Source: Brasenia schreberi (Eukaryota; Streptophyta; Magnoliopsida; Nymphaeales; Cabombaceae). From it: 64,000 bases of DNA. The notes below the pieces were generated by a model, which had not been told where the DNA came from, searched no databases, and was given only the letters and a program-made list of their open reading frames with translations. Positions 1 through 11,379 of the stretch are shown piece after piece; position 1 is the stretch's first letter, and every line of letters starts with the position of its first letter. The stretch is taken from NCBI GenBank assembly GCA_036023115.1, contig JAYKKT010000064.1:10314001-10378000 (forward strand). The letters are read 5' to 3'. The position numbers were made by a program, and so were the translations under genes.

Positions 1-160
1 CACTGGAATTACCACCAGTCTTTCTCTTCTGATCTCTTTCTTCCTCCTTCAAAGGAAACAATACATGAAATTTGATCGGTGTCTCCCTCTCTTTCTGAAA
101 ATCCTCACAATTGATCCCACGTCCAATTCCTAAAGCCAGACTTCCATCGTGATTATCGTC

Positions 161-214
<54 letters not shown>

Positions 215-726
215 GATTATTACAGAAGAAAATGGCCTTGGAAATGCCAAAAAGGCAATAAAAATGTCTTGAGAACGTAATCTTTATGTCTCATTCATTA
301 TTGACTAAAGAAGAATACTTTAATAGCCAGGAGTTGAACGAAATAACAGTTATATATATATACTTCTCTTTCAATTATGATCAGCAGCGTTGTCCTTTAT
401 AATGGATGCAGTTGAACCTGCATGTTAAGGTGACTTCTTGATTCAATCCGGGTTTTGGATCAAATTGTTTTCCAAAACTGTTTAGAAACTCGCCAGGGAT
501 CGAATCGAATCGATGAATCAGATTGACTGCTTAAATACCAAAGTATTTGTAAAATATATTGAAGTAATATTTATAAATTAAAAGAAAATCAAATCAGCAA
601 ATTCAGACGTGGTGCTCCCTTTGAACCAGCTTTACATTGAGCCAAAATGTCATCGGTTGAAAAATGTCATCAGTTGAATTGGCGGATTCAATGCACTGAC
701 AACAACGAATGAAGCTCTCACTTGCG
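1..726. other. Unassigned sequence with CT microsatellite
   Basis: No coding region is recognised. A CT-rich stretch leads into a (CT)n run at about 165-211. The rest is AT-rich. A gene or UTR running off the left edge cannot be excluded. Confidence 0.5.
165..211. repeat. (CT)n microsatellite
   Basis: About 23 uninterrupted CT units, read directly. Confidence 0.95.
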
Positions 727-731
727 AACAT

Positions 732-2999
732 TGTAAACACCTAAAATTTAAAAATATTTTCAAAAATCCTAAATCTCGAAAGTCAATTTAAAGCCTTTAT
801 GAAACTCTAAATTCGAAAACCCCAACTTTTTAAAGTTTAAGTCTTTTTGGGGAATATTTCAAAATAAAGGTTTTAAATTTAAGTTAAAAAGCCCATGAAT
901 TTCAAAGCAAATTAGACGAAGAGGTGAGACCCAATCCAGATCAAGATCGGGATCCAGTCAAAAAACGAAGGGTGGGTCAAGCCTATCCTCTCCAGATGCC
1001 TATCATATCCAGATAGAATCAAGTAACAAAGCATATCATGTCATAGGCTTATCTAGTTGTAAAGCTTATCAGCATTGGATAAGAAGATAAAGACAATAGG
1101 GGGATAGGATGAATTGGACCGAAATTATGGATTGAATCAACTTCACCAGATGGAGCATTTCAAGGCAATTCAAGTTCAAGTACAAGGCTGAAATAGATCG
1201 TATTACATCAAGTGAAATAGGCTTGAAATGTTGCAATTAAAGAATCACCAAAGGTGCATCATATGGTAATGAAGATCAAGTCAATGGTCTACATCCTAAT
1301 CAAACCGGCCATGGGTGTACCCAATTGAGCCTAGGCCGAACCAAGGGACTCCAAGGAACCAACCCACATGGGGCTGGTCCATATCTTCATAAGGGGGACC
1401 ACTTCAATATGGATCAAGGCTAGATTGGGAACCTATCCAACCCGCCCCAATGAAGGGCCTAGAACTAGCCCCTTGGCCTATAAATAGGGCCAAGGGAGGG
1501 GCGGGGGGGTCACCATCTTGGAAACATCTTTTACACTTGAGAATTGGGGGCTATCTTGGTGAGAGAAATAAGGGCTGAGTTTAGCAAGAAGGTGTTGCTC
1601 CCATTGTGGGTCGTGGGCTGCAAGAAGTGAAGAAAAGAGGGTAAGAGAGTGGGGTAGTATTAGCCATTAAGTGGAAGTGAGTTAAAAGGCAATCAAGGAA
1701 GAAGAAGGCCGGATTCCACTATTGGAATTATCGGCCAATTGGGTGCAAAATCTGTAAGTATTTTCATCCTTCGATTTTAATTCTTTTTCTTCTCTAATTC
1801 AATTGAAAAGGGGTTGTATTAATAGAGCATTATCTCCCCCCATGTTGTAATAATGATAAGAGTTGCTGAATTTCCATTCTCACACACACGCACTCTATGT
1901 GTTTGTTTATGCGATTCTACCCCAATATACTTTATAGAACACTCTAAACTCTCTACCCCCTCTATGCTTAAGCTTATATGAATACTTCCTTTAATTTCCT
2001 TTTAGCAATTTCAATTCATGATGTAAAGTTGCTGCAATTTCAATTCATGTGAGTTTAATTCGTGATGTTGAGTTTGCATCACGTATGTTCTTAAAAATAT
2101 GAAACTGAACTTTCGCATCTCTGCATATGTTGATTACTATATTTTTAATTCCCGAATCCCTTCTCCAATTGATCCAAAATTTTGTACACATGTTTTACAC
2201 ACAATCCCACTCATAATAAAATTTTCAAGAATTTTAGGGCCGTGCAACCATGTAATTAAAACTGTGCAAAACCGGAGCAATTTCTGTCAACTATCTGTCA
2301 AACCTTTTTTCATGCAATAAAGTTTGGGTTCAACCCACAACTCTGTCTGTAGGCCTCCAAAATTGATGAATTTTGATTCATTAGAAAGCTGACATCCATA
2401 GATTTCCATCAAAATCAAATTCACTATATTTGGACTCAGAGCACTGAGATATAGGCTCATCTTTGAGTCTCTATATTTCTGTGATAGAACAGTTTCGGGT
2501 GTCTTAGCAGAGACACTTCACCGATTTAATTTTGTATCAATACAACTTTGAATCACGATCAATAAAGTGTCACAGACCCTTCACATATCAGGCTCAGTCT
2601 TGTTAAATTTTGATAAGTTTAGGAGGTCTGTAAGGTACTGAAATTGATTCAGAAAACAAGGCCTGAAAACAGAACATTCTATTTTTCAAAACTTGTTCAT
2701 TTCAAAAGCTTTAAATCAAGTGCACTCATTTCTTCTTTGAAAAACACCATATCTTCACGTAAATTGGAGTCTTTCACCTATAGCATTGAGGTTTCTAAGC
2801 GCTTAGGCTAACCTTTTAGCGTCGATTCAAGAAGGCCTAAAGTGAAAAGAGCCCGCTTAGCCACAATCGCCATTTTGTCAGATTTTATTATATTTTTTGC
2901 TAGTTTTGAAAAATTAGCTGGTACGCTCGCGCAAGAGTAGATTAGAAATTATCATTTCAAGTCTCTACATAGGCTTGGAATGAAAAAAATTCGTGTACA
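732..2999. mobile_element. Probable solo LTR of a Gypsy-type retrotransposon
   Basis: The segment begins TGTAAACACC and ends TGTACA, the TG...CA form of an LTR. It is flanked by the same five bases, AACAT, at 727-731 and 3000-3004, the target-duplication size LTR elements make. Inside is a good TATA box (TATAAATA, 1479-1486) followed by a G-rich leader-like stretch, as expected for a U3/R junction. The 2.27-kb length fits the long LTRs of some Gypsy lineages. No internal coding region or second LTR adjoins it, so it would be a solo LTR left by LTR-LTR recombination. The TSD was found by looking for a match near the end, so chance is possible. The family assignment is inference. Confidence 0.5.
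1479..1486 (+). promoter_or_regulatory. TATA box inside the putative solo LTR
   Basis: TATAAATA lies in a GC-rich context (GGCC on both sides). It is the best core-promoter match in the first 5 kb and would drive rightward transcription from the LTR. Confidence 0.5.
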
Positions 3000-3566
3000 A
3001 ACATGATCCTAATTTACATCATATTTAGTACCTCATACGTGATAGTATAACCCCACCTTTTACGAGGCTTTTATACGTTTTTTACCAGTTGCACGTTGAG
3101 GTTAGCGTTGCAAATCCAATGGCCTAACATCAACTCAGCTAGATCTTTTGCCATGAATTCCAGGACTCTTGGTTATTTAATGGTGTTTATATATACATAG
3201 GTGATAGATTCGAAAGTAAAAAATATGTATGTACCTTTTGTGGATATATTTTATTTGTATACATATTTTTTGTTTTTTAATTCAAATTACAATCATCTAT
3301 TAACCCAAATAAATAGTTGAGATTTGTTTGGATATGTTAGTACCTAAGCATGTTAATATATACTAGGTTACATGTATATCATACAAAGAGTTGTGTGTTT
3401 GACATCCAATCAATGTTACCAAATTGTCCAACGCGATCTAGATCCTTCTACCTATATATAATATGTGTAATGTATATATATATATACACATACATACATA
3501 TATTTATACATTCATATACATATAGAGAAAACATGTATATAGTCTAGTACACTTAAGTACTAGCAA

Positions 3567-3620
3567 ATTCAAATAAATCTCAACCATCCATCATTGATGA
3601 TAGATGATTGAGATTTGAAT
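3567..3620. repeat. Imperfect inverted repeat (hairpin)
   Basis: The left arm (ATTCAAAT..ATCTCAACCATC) pairs with the right arm (GATGATTGAGATTTGAAT) around a TCATTGATGA centre. Arms are about 23 bases with a few mismatches and one small gap. It resembles the ends of small non-autonomous DNA elements, but no target duplication was identified. Confidence 0.5.
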
Positions 3621-3679
3621 CTATAAAGTAATTAGTTGAAATTTGTTTGGATTTGTTAGCACTATTAGTATATATCAGT

Positions 3680-3682
<3 letters not shown>

Positions 3683-3772
<90 letters not shown>
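3683..3772. repeat. (TA)n microsatellite
   Basis: About 45 TA units, read directly. Confidence 0.95.
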
Positions 3773-3773
<1 letters not shown>

Positions 3774-4856
3774 TATGTTGCATGTGATCCTTCTCTTTGT
3801 GAGGTACTTCTTGACTCGTCTCTTGTGTGAGCCCACCTTCGTAGATGGCAAGATATAAGCCTGATTTCCAAGTCAAATACTAGGTAGTCGAATCTAACTC
3901 CCCACTGCTAAACACGATATGCGAGTCGATCTCTTCTTGTGGATCAGCGATTGCTTAAGGGATTAAGATCTAAACCAGGGATTAAGATCAGACCATGTTT
4001 TTGTCTATGTCCTATGAAGCACGAGAGTGTTACTACTTGCCGGAACGGCGCCTGTCGAGTGAGAAAGGCGGAGCAGAAGCTGGCTAACAATCAAGAGAGG
4101 GGTTCTCAGACTATAAGAACCAAGAAGAAGATGCAGAAGAAGAAGAAATAATGAAAGCCGAAGGTAATTCCCACTGTCGGAATTTGCCTTGGAACAGTCG
4201 GAATTGTTTGTAATTATAGAGATGCAAAGACGATGGAATGCATAAATAATATGTTTCAGACCTTTAAGATATGGACACGGAAGAGGCAAATGACCCAGTT
4301 ATTAAAAGGACGATGATGGAACTCGGTAGAGCCAGAGTTCACTGAGACACAGGTCACAGAAGAACTTACTGAGGTCATTAATGGGCGACTCCATTGAGGA
4401 ATTGAGGCTGAAATAAGTGGCTGCGTTGGAAGTGGAAATTCCTCTACAATGACTGTGTCACGATCAATCACTCGATTCTGCCGTGAACAATACTTTAAAT
4501 TGATTTTTGAAATGTAAACCCCTCACCTCCACTCGATGTAAATTAATACGGATCCTTCTTACAGAAGAAAGACGAGGTGTCGTTGTTTTCATGTGGCCAT
4601 GCTGGGGCATAGACCACGCTATCTGTGACCCAGTCATGAAAGATTGTCTTCCATGGTGGGCACACCAGGACTGTACTGAAGCAAAATTCCCCCATCATAA
4701 TACTGGATGGCTAAGATCTTAACCGAGTTCTGTAGTGTGATATGACGTATCATCCGCAACTCTTCTCTTTTGAATCTCGATCTACTCATGCTCTATATCC
4801 CCATCATATGTAGAGAGAAAGAAAGAGAGAGTAGTGCATGTTCAATTTGATTAAAT

Positions 4857-5216
4857 TGAAGGGATTTCGGTGCTTACCTTTCGGTCTTCTGGGTCACCGG
4901 AGATTCAGTGAGAGCAGCGGATGTTGAAGATGTCGTGAGGTTTCCACACGAGGGTTTTCTCAGACGACTCTGTTTTTCTATATCACTGTGAATCTGCATA
5001 TCTCCTTGTAAATGGTTTTCTTTTTATAGGCACCCGCTCCCCCGTCGTCTGACTTTTTTCCTCTCGTGGCTTCCCTCGTCTGGGAGTGATAACGGATGGC
5101 CGTTACCGGATTTTCCGGTAACGGCTGTTCGTTACTTATCCGGCCTCTCCTCAGGTAACGGCTAGATGGCCAGTCCAGTCGTTACCCGAGCCGAGAATGA
5201 TCATTTCATTGTAACA
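4857..5216 (-). repeat. Copia 3' LTR (element orientation)
   Basis: About 360 bp, bounded by TG...CA and preceded by the TSD TAAAT. It matches 8964-9342 almost throughout but is about 19 bp shorter, mainly near 5163-5180. Confidence 0.95.
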
Positions 5217-5232
5217 TCTTCCACTTGGCCAT
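5217..5232 (-). promoter_or_regulatory. Polypurine tract of the Copia element
   Basis: Immediately inside the 3' LTR, the minus strand reads CAAGTGGAAGA, a purine-rich tract in the position expected for priming plus-strand DNA synthesis. Confidence 0.6.
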
Positions 5233-5421
5233 TCGAGCCAAGTGTATCGACATACTGATTTTCCTCCCACTTTCCCGGGGTTTTCTCTAGTTATGTCGAT
5301 TCCTTATTACTATTGCAATCAGAACCTGTTGTGTGGTTATTTCCCTACACAACAAATCACCCGTTGTATGGTTATTTACCTATACAACAACATGTCTCAA
5401 ACCCATGTTTCTAACATGTTT

Positions 5422-8032
5422 TCAGAAGAGTTCTTTCGTTATGCCTTTGGTTAAGGGGTTTGCCAACATGTCTTCTGTTGGCATGTATGAGATAGATATT
5501 TCCTTTCTCATAACCATATCATGAACATAGTGGTATTTTACCATTATATGCTTGCTTTTTGAGCAATCTGCTCCACTCTTAATAAGAGTAATTGCTGCAT
5601 TGTTATCGCAATAGATAACCATCGGCTCATCTGTTATTTCCAGCTTCAAATCACGTATGAAGCGGCTTATCCAGACAGCACTTGTTGCAGCCATACAACA
5701 AGCAATATACTCAGCTTCCTGTGTATGCAACGCTACACAGCCCTGTTTCTTACATGCCCAAGAAACAACACCACCTCCAAATAAGAATATTTGTCCTGAG
5801 GTTGATTTGCTCTCATCTTTGCTCCCAGCAAAGTCAGCGTTTGAGTATCCTACCACTTCTAGTTCATTTGCTTAAAAACATAGTTTCAAGTCATTTGTTC
5901 CTTTCAGATATCTTAAAATCCTTTTTACAACTATCCAATACTACCAACCTGGATTACCTTGATATCTACTGACAAGACCAACAGCAAAGCTGATATCAGG
6001 TCTTCTACACAACATAACATACATTAAGCTGCCAACAACTTGAGCATAAGGAACATTAGGCTTATCGTCTCCTTCACCGAGACAATCAGCCTTACTTAGT
6101 TTCACTCCTTTTACAACAGGTGTATCTGCAGACTTGCATTCACCCATTTTGAACTTCTTGAGGATATAGTCTATATATCTCTCTTGACTCAGGCATAAGA
6201 GTCTAGATCCTCTATCTCGAGAGATCTTTCCCATATCTTTCATTTCGAACTTGGAGTTCAACCATGACTTGGTTTTGACAATCATTTCATTGTCATTTCC
6301 AGTCAACAATATGTCATCGACATACAAAGATAAGATGACAAAGTGACTCCCACTATTCCAAACATAAACACAGTGATCAAGTTTGTTAGCCACAAACCCA
6401 AGTTCTATAATGACATTTTGAAAAGTCAAATACCATTGGCGAGGTGACTTTTTAGGCCATATAGGGATTTTTTCAACCTATACACTTTATCTTCTTGGCC
6501 TTCAATCACAAATCCTTCGGGTTGCTGCATGTATATGATTTCTTCTAAATCGCCATTTAGAAAGGCGGTCTTTACATCTAACTGATGTAAATTCAAATCA
6601 TAGTATGCAGATATTGCTAGGATTATACGTATGGATGCAAATTTCGCAACTGGGGAATATGTCTCAACATAGTCTATCCCTTCCTTTTGCGAAAAACCCT
6701 TTGCAACCAACCTCGCTTTAAACTTGTCAATTGTACCATCGACCTTATATCTCTTTTTCAGAACCCATGTACAACCTATAGCTTTTCTTCCTTTTGGCAA
6801 ATCAGTCAATTCCCAGACTTGGTTTTTCTCAATGGATTCAATTTCCTCATCCATGGCTTTCTCCCAGTCTGCTGCTTCTGATGAATTCATTGCTTGCTAA
6901 TAAATCAAGTTATCAGTCAATTCATCTAAATCTACCGAATTACACACTTCTTTTGAGAGATAAGTGTGATAATCCTTTAAATAGGATGGAGTGGCTCTTG
7001 GCCTCTTATGTCCAATTAAGGTATCGATAGTTTCAGGAAGTTCTTCTATGGGCTCAAAAGATGATTGGTCAAAATCTACTAAATCATCAATACACTCTTC
7101 ATTGTTTTCTAGGATGTCATTCTTAGAATCTTCTAAGAATTCAACATCTCTGCTTTTAATGAGTCCTTGGTCCTTATGATAGAACCGATATCCTTTTGAA
7201 CCTTTTGGATATCCAATAAATATACACCTCAAAGACCTACTATCTAGTTTATCTCTAGACTGTTCAAGGATCTTGATATGTGCAATTGATCCCCATCTCC
7301 TGAGATGACCTAGGTTGGGTTTTCTCCCAAACCACATCTCATATGGTGTAGTGAACACAGCTTTACATGGTACTCTGTTGAGCACGTAAACAGTTGTACT
7401 TACCGCTTCTCCCCAAAAGACCCTTGGTAGAGAGGCATCAATAATCATAGACCTTGTCATATTCAACAAGGTTCTATTGTATCTTTCAGCTACACCATTT
7501 TGTTGAGGTATTCTAGGCATTGTATTTTGTTTAGTAATACCAAAGTCTTTACAGAATTCTAAAAAATTCTGTTGAGGTATACTCACCTCCTCTGTCTGAT
7601 CTCAAGACTTTGATAGTATGCCCCAATTGATTTTCCACTTCTTGTTTATATTCTTTAAATGCTTCAAGTGCCTCTGATTTATGTGCTAAAAAATATATAC
7701 ATATATCTAGAGTAATCATCGATAAAGGTTATAAAGTAACCCTTTCCTCGATGTGTCTTTACTCTGAAAGGTCCACATAAATCTGTGTGAATAATCTCTA
7801 ACAGGGTTGTTGCCCTTTTTGTTTCCTTGGTAAAAACTTTCCTTGTCATTTTTTCTTGTATGCAAGCTTCACATTTGTTGAAAGTCTTTTTCTCAAATCC
7901 GGGTAATAAGTCAAAGATGGATAATTTCCTCAAGGAAACAAAGGAAAAACACAGAGTAAGAAACACGTTAACTTGATGCACAATTGAAAAAATTAATAAT
8001 TTTTCTAAGGGTTTTTCTGCCTCTAAACCCAT
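5422..8032 (-). pseudogene. Copia pol polyprotein, frameshifted (integrase, RT, RNase H)
   Basis: Five minus-strand frame segments together resemble a Copia pol. 8032-7679 carries the GAG-pre-integrase remnant and the start of the integrase core (motif IHTDLCGP, then FIDDYSRY). 7586-6897 carries the rest of integrase (PQQNGVAERYNRTLLNM). 6890-6426 is the N-terminal RT (GCTWVLKKRYK, KARLVAKGFSQ, QLDVKTAFLNGDL). 6429-5941 has the RT active-site variant YVDD and MKDMGK. 5856-5422 is RNase H (HTQEAEYIA, CDNNAAI, SKHIMVKYHYV). Frame changes near 7600-7680, 6900, 6427 and 5860-5940 prevent a single product. No gag or protease is seen upstream. It could not act without proteins supplied in trans. 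Confidence 0.93.
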
Positions 8033-8039
8033 AAACGAA

Positions 8040-8942
8040 TACCAAAGGATAAATCTGTAATTTTATTTATTTGTCCATTTTGTATTTTTGTAAAATCAAA
8101 AGGACAAACTCGTAAAATCACTATTTGGTATTCTTGTAAAATTCACAACTGATCGGGGTTAAAATCGTAATTTTAACTCTCAGGGTGAATTTGTAATTTT
8201 CCAAAAGGAATAGGGGTAAACCTGTCTTTTGACTGAATGGCAGAAATGATATTTTCCAAACCGGGTTGGATAATACCATAAATTAACAGCCTCCGGTATT
8301 TTTATAATTTTCAAAAACGGCCAAGGGGTAAACCTGTCCTTTTATGGTGGCAATTTCGTAATAATCAGAAAACAACAGGGGGCAGTTCTGTCTTTCTCTC
8401 TCAAAACCGCCAGCTGATGGTTTTCGGGAAACCGACGGTGGTTTTGAAAACCGCTAGTTTTTCCATCGTGGTTTTTTGAAAACCATGGGTTTTTTTTTAT
8501 CGCTATAAAAGCTAAAAAATAAAAAACTTTTACAGTTCTGGATTTTTCCAGAGAGAGAGGGAGAGAGGGGTTCGGCCGATGGTCGACCGTCGGCGTCGGC
8601 TGTCGGTTGTCGGGTTCTTCTTCTTCCAAGCACTCCAGTCGGCTGCTGTTCGTCGCTTGTTGTTTCTGTCTCGCCTTCGAGCTTTTTCCGGCTTGCCATT
8701 GTTTTGCCTTTTGGGGCTTTCCGTCGGCTTGCCTCTGATTTTGTCTTTGAGGCTTTCCGCCGGTTTGCCTCTGGTTTTGCCTTTGGGGCTTTCCGCCGGC
8801 TTGCCTCTAGCTTTGCCTTTGGGGCTTTCCTTCGGCTTGCCTCTGGCTTTCCTGTCCGACTGCTGACCGCCGACTTCTCTCTCTTTCTAAATTTTTTTTT
8901 TCTAACCCTCTTCTCTCTGTTTTTTTTATTTTTTTTTTTCAA
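8040..8942 (-). other. Copia 5' leader with a 36-bp tandem repeat
   Basis: This lies between the primer binding site and the first pol remnant, where gag should be. It holds no gag-like motif. A minus-strand open frame (about 8963-8454) contains four tandem 36-bp units starting near 8715, 8751, 8787 and 8823. Read in that frame they give a 12-residue Lys/Arg/Ala-rich repeat (EASRRKAPKAKP and variants). The frame has no clear ATG at its start and may simply be leader RNA. Whether it is translated is unknown. Confidence 0.5.
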
Positions 8943-8962
8943 GGAACCAGGCCCTGCTACCA
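8943..8962 (-). promoter_or_regulatory. Primer binding site, initiator-tRNA-Met type
   Basis: One base inside the 5' LTR, the minus strand reads TGGTAGCAGGGCCTGGTTCC. The usual plant Copia site starts TGGTATCAGAGC, complementary to initiator tRNA-Met. This copy differs at a few positions, as expected of an ageing element. Confidence 0.8.
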
Positions 8963-8963
8963 C

Positions 8964-9342
8964 TGAAGGGATTTCGGCGCTTACCTTTTGGTCTTCTTGG
9001 TCGCCAGAGATTCAGTGAGCGCAGCGGATGTTTAAGATGTCGCGAGGTTTTCACACGAGGGTTTTCTCAGACGACTGTGTTTTTCTATATCACTGTGAAT
9101 CTGTATATCTCCTTGTAAATGATTGCCTTTTTATAGGCACCCGCTCCCTCGTCGTCTGGCTTTTTTCCTCTCGTGGCTTCCCTCGTCTGGGAGTGATAAC
9201 GGATGGCCATTACCGGATTTTCCGGTAACGACTGTTCGTTACTTATCCGGCCTCTCCTCAGGTAACGGCTGCATGCCTCTCGTGGCTATTCGTTACTAGT
9301 CCAGCCGTTACCCGAGCCGAGAATGGTCATTTCATTGTAACA
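8964..9342 (-). repeat. Copia 5' LTR (element orientation)
   Basis: About 379 bp, bounded by TG...CA and followed by the TSD TAAAT. It is the partner of 4857-5216. Confidence 0.95.
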
Positions 9343-9347
9343 TAAAT

Positions 9348-10100
9348 CTCTTCAAACATTTTTATAGTTAGATCGTGAGCAATCAATGGAGTTTTAAAAT
9401 AAAAAGTAAAATGTATCATTTACCATTAAATGTGAGTATGAAAATTACGAGCACTCACTTTTGAGATTCAAATCTCCACCGTTTGATCGCGGTGGAGATA
9501 TTTAAGAAGGATTGAACAAGAATAAGGATTGAGTATAGAATAGGCCCTATATATAATACCTAAGGCATGCACACATGGCCTTTTGTATTAAAAGAAAAAA
9601 GAAAAACTCAAAGGGTATCACTAGTTTGCACATGAGGATGTTTTATTTGCCATAAAGAAGGTAGAACAAGAATTACTTATCACAAACTCTATCTAAATCA
9701 ATCTTAACTATTTGATTAAGTGATATTGACGATTGAGATTGAAAAGAAAAAGTGAAAATATAGAGACAATTAAATATCCACTTTGTGTGCTCTTTAATTC
9801 TTTGATTTTAAATGTGGCTCTTGATTGTTTAGTTGAAATTGGTTTGGATAGAGTTTACATATTGATAATTTGTAATAAAGTTATATAACACTATATAATG
9901 TGAAAATAATCTTTATTTATATATAATATTTTATTTTAATGAAAGTAACATAAAAGAATAATCATCCTTGATGGATGACCGGAGGTGACACCAATAAGGT
10001 ATCGTTCATGTGACAAGCACAATGCCTTGTTGGCATCATCTATGATTGTCCATGAATAAAAGTAAGATCATAGAGTATATACTTCCAAATTACCCTATTA

Positions 10101-10158
<58 letters not shown>

Positions 10159-11140
10159 ACATGATATGTGAAATAAAACATAAGTAGATAAAGGTAATTA
10201 TCCAAATGGTATTCTACGTAAATAGCAAATCACTTTGAGCTCATTAAAATAACTAAGAAACAAAATACTGAATATTTCATAGTCATCTCTTATCTTCAAT
10301 AAACATTTTAAAAGTTCACAAGCCATTACCAGTTTTCATGGCTGTAAAAAGCGAATATATATGTTTGACTTAGTATTTGCATGCTACAATAACACATTGT
10401 ATTAATTTATCTTTAAAGAACGAGACAAGAAAATCCTTAATTATTAAACAAATATTTTCTCTAACAAGCATTCTTATTAGTCTTGAACTAGCATGAACAT
10501 TTATTTCACATTATTTTTGAAGTGTAATCTAAACATGAAACTACACATAGATAAGGCTAAGTACTATGTTTTATGGTACTTGATTTTTCTACACCTTTTA
10601 AAATTTTGAGCCTTTTGTTTTAAAAAAATATTCTTTCGCTACACTATGTGATCGGATATATCTTAAATTGATACTTTCGCCACCAATACTACTTACGATC
10701 TTGTGTCTTCTCTTCGTCACATTTTTACCTTTGCAACATCAATACCAAGTGTCAGACGTAAGGAGCTTGGACCGGACTTCCCGTGTAGGCATCATACTAT
10801 AAATTAGAAATTGTATGTGCCCTTATGAGGAAAGCTTCTTAGGAAATGGAAACAACATATCCAATAGAAATAGAAACAAACACATAAACACAACAAGGAA
10901 ACACAGAAAATGATTAACCTCAAAAAGTTAAGAAAAATGTGTGTTAGAAAGAATATAAGTATAGGAAACATATATATATATATATATAGGAAAACCAAAT
11001 CTTATCGCCTTTGACATGCTCACTCATATCTCTTCATTGTTTTTAGGTGGCATAAGTGTATTTTAAAAAATTAAGAGTTTTCATAAAAAAATGAAGGAGA
11101 TGATTGAGCATAAATAAGCAACTTTAGTGGTGGGTTGGAT
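9348..11140. other. AT-rich intergenic sequence
   Basis: No gene or recognisable element apart from a TA microsatellite at 10104-10154. Open frames here are short and resemble nothing known. Confidence 0.5.
10104..10154. repeat. (TA)n microsatellite
   Basis: About 25 TA units, read directly. Confidence 0.95.
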
Positions 11141-11141
11141 C

Positions 11142-11270
<129 letters not shown>

Positions 11271-11379
11271 TATATATGCACATCATAATCACAAATCAGT
11301 TATTCACTATTCGAGATCAAGATATGCTAGTTGAGGAAAACAGGCAGGCTGTTGAAGCAGTCACCCAAACTCTACCTCA

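Larger units (their letters stand above)
3005..4851. other. Intergenic AT-rich sequence
   Basis: No gene recognised. It holds a long TA microsatellite and a short hairpin (listed separately). Several short open frames read through the TA repeat as Ile-Tyr runs and are not genes. Confidence 0.5.
4857..9342 (-). mobile_element. Copia LTR retrotransposon, minus strand, defective
   Basis: Two closely similar repeats, 4857-5216 and 8964-9342, both begin TGAAGGG and end GTAACA. They are flanked by the perfect 5-bp duplication TAAAT (4852-4856 and 9343-9347). Read on the minus strand, the element runs 5' LTR (right), primer binding site, integrase, reverse transcriptase, RNase H, polypurine tract, 3' LTR (left). 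The integrase-before-RT order defines Copia (Ty1) elements. The internal part is only about 3.75 kb, and no gag zinc knuckle or DSG/DTG protease motif is visible, so this copy is a deletion derivative. The reading frame is also broken. About 20 mismatches plus one roughly 19-bp length difference separate the LTRs by eye, so the insertion is not very recent. Confidence 0.95.

Noticed and set aside
3643..3876. Frames of 60-70 codons on both strands
   Set aside because: They read through (TA)n as Ile-Tyr repeats.
4005..4722. Several 70-94-codon frames on both strands
   Set aside because: No motif, no codon pattern and no recognisable family. Treated as chance frames.
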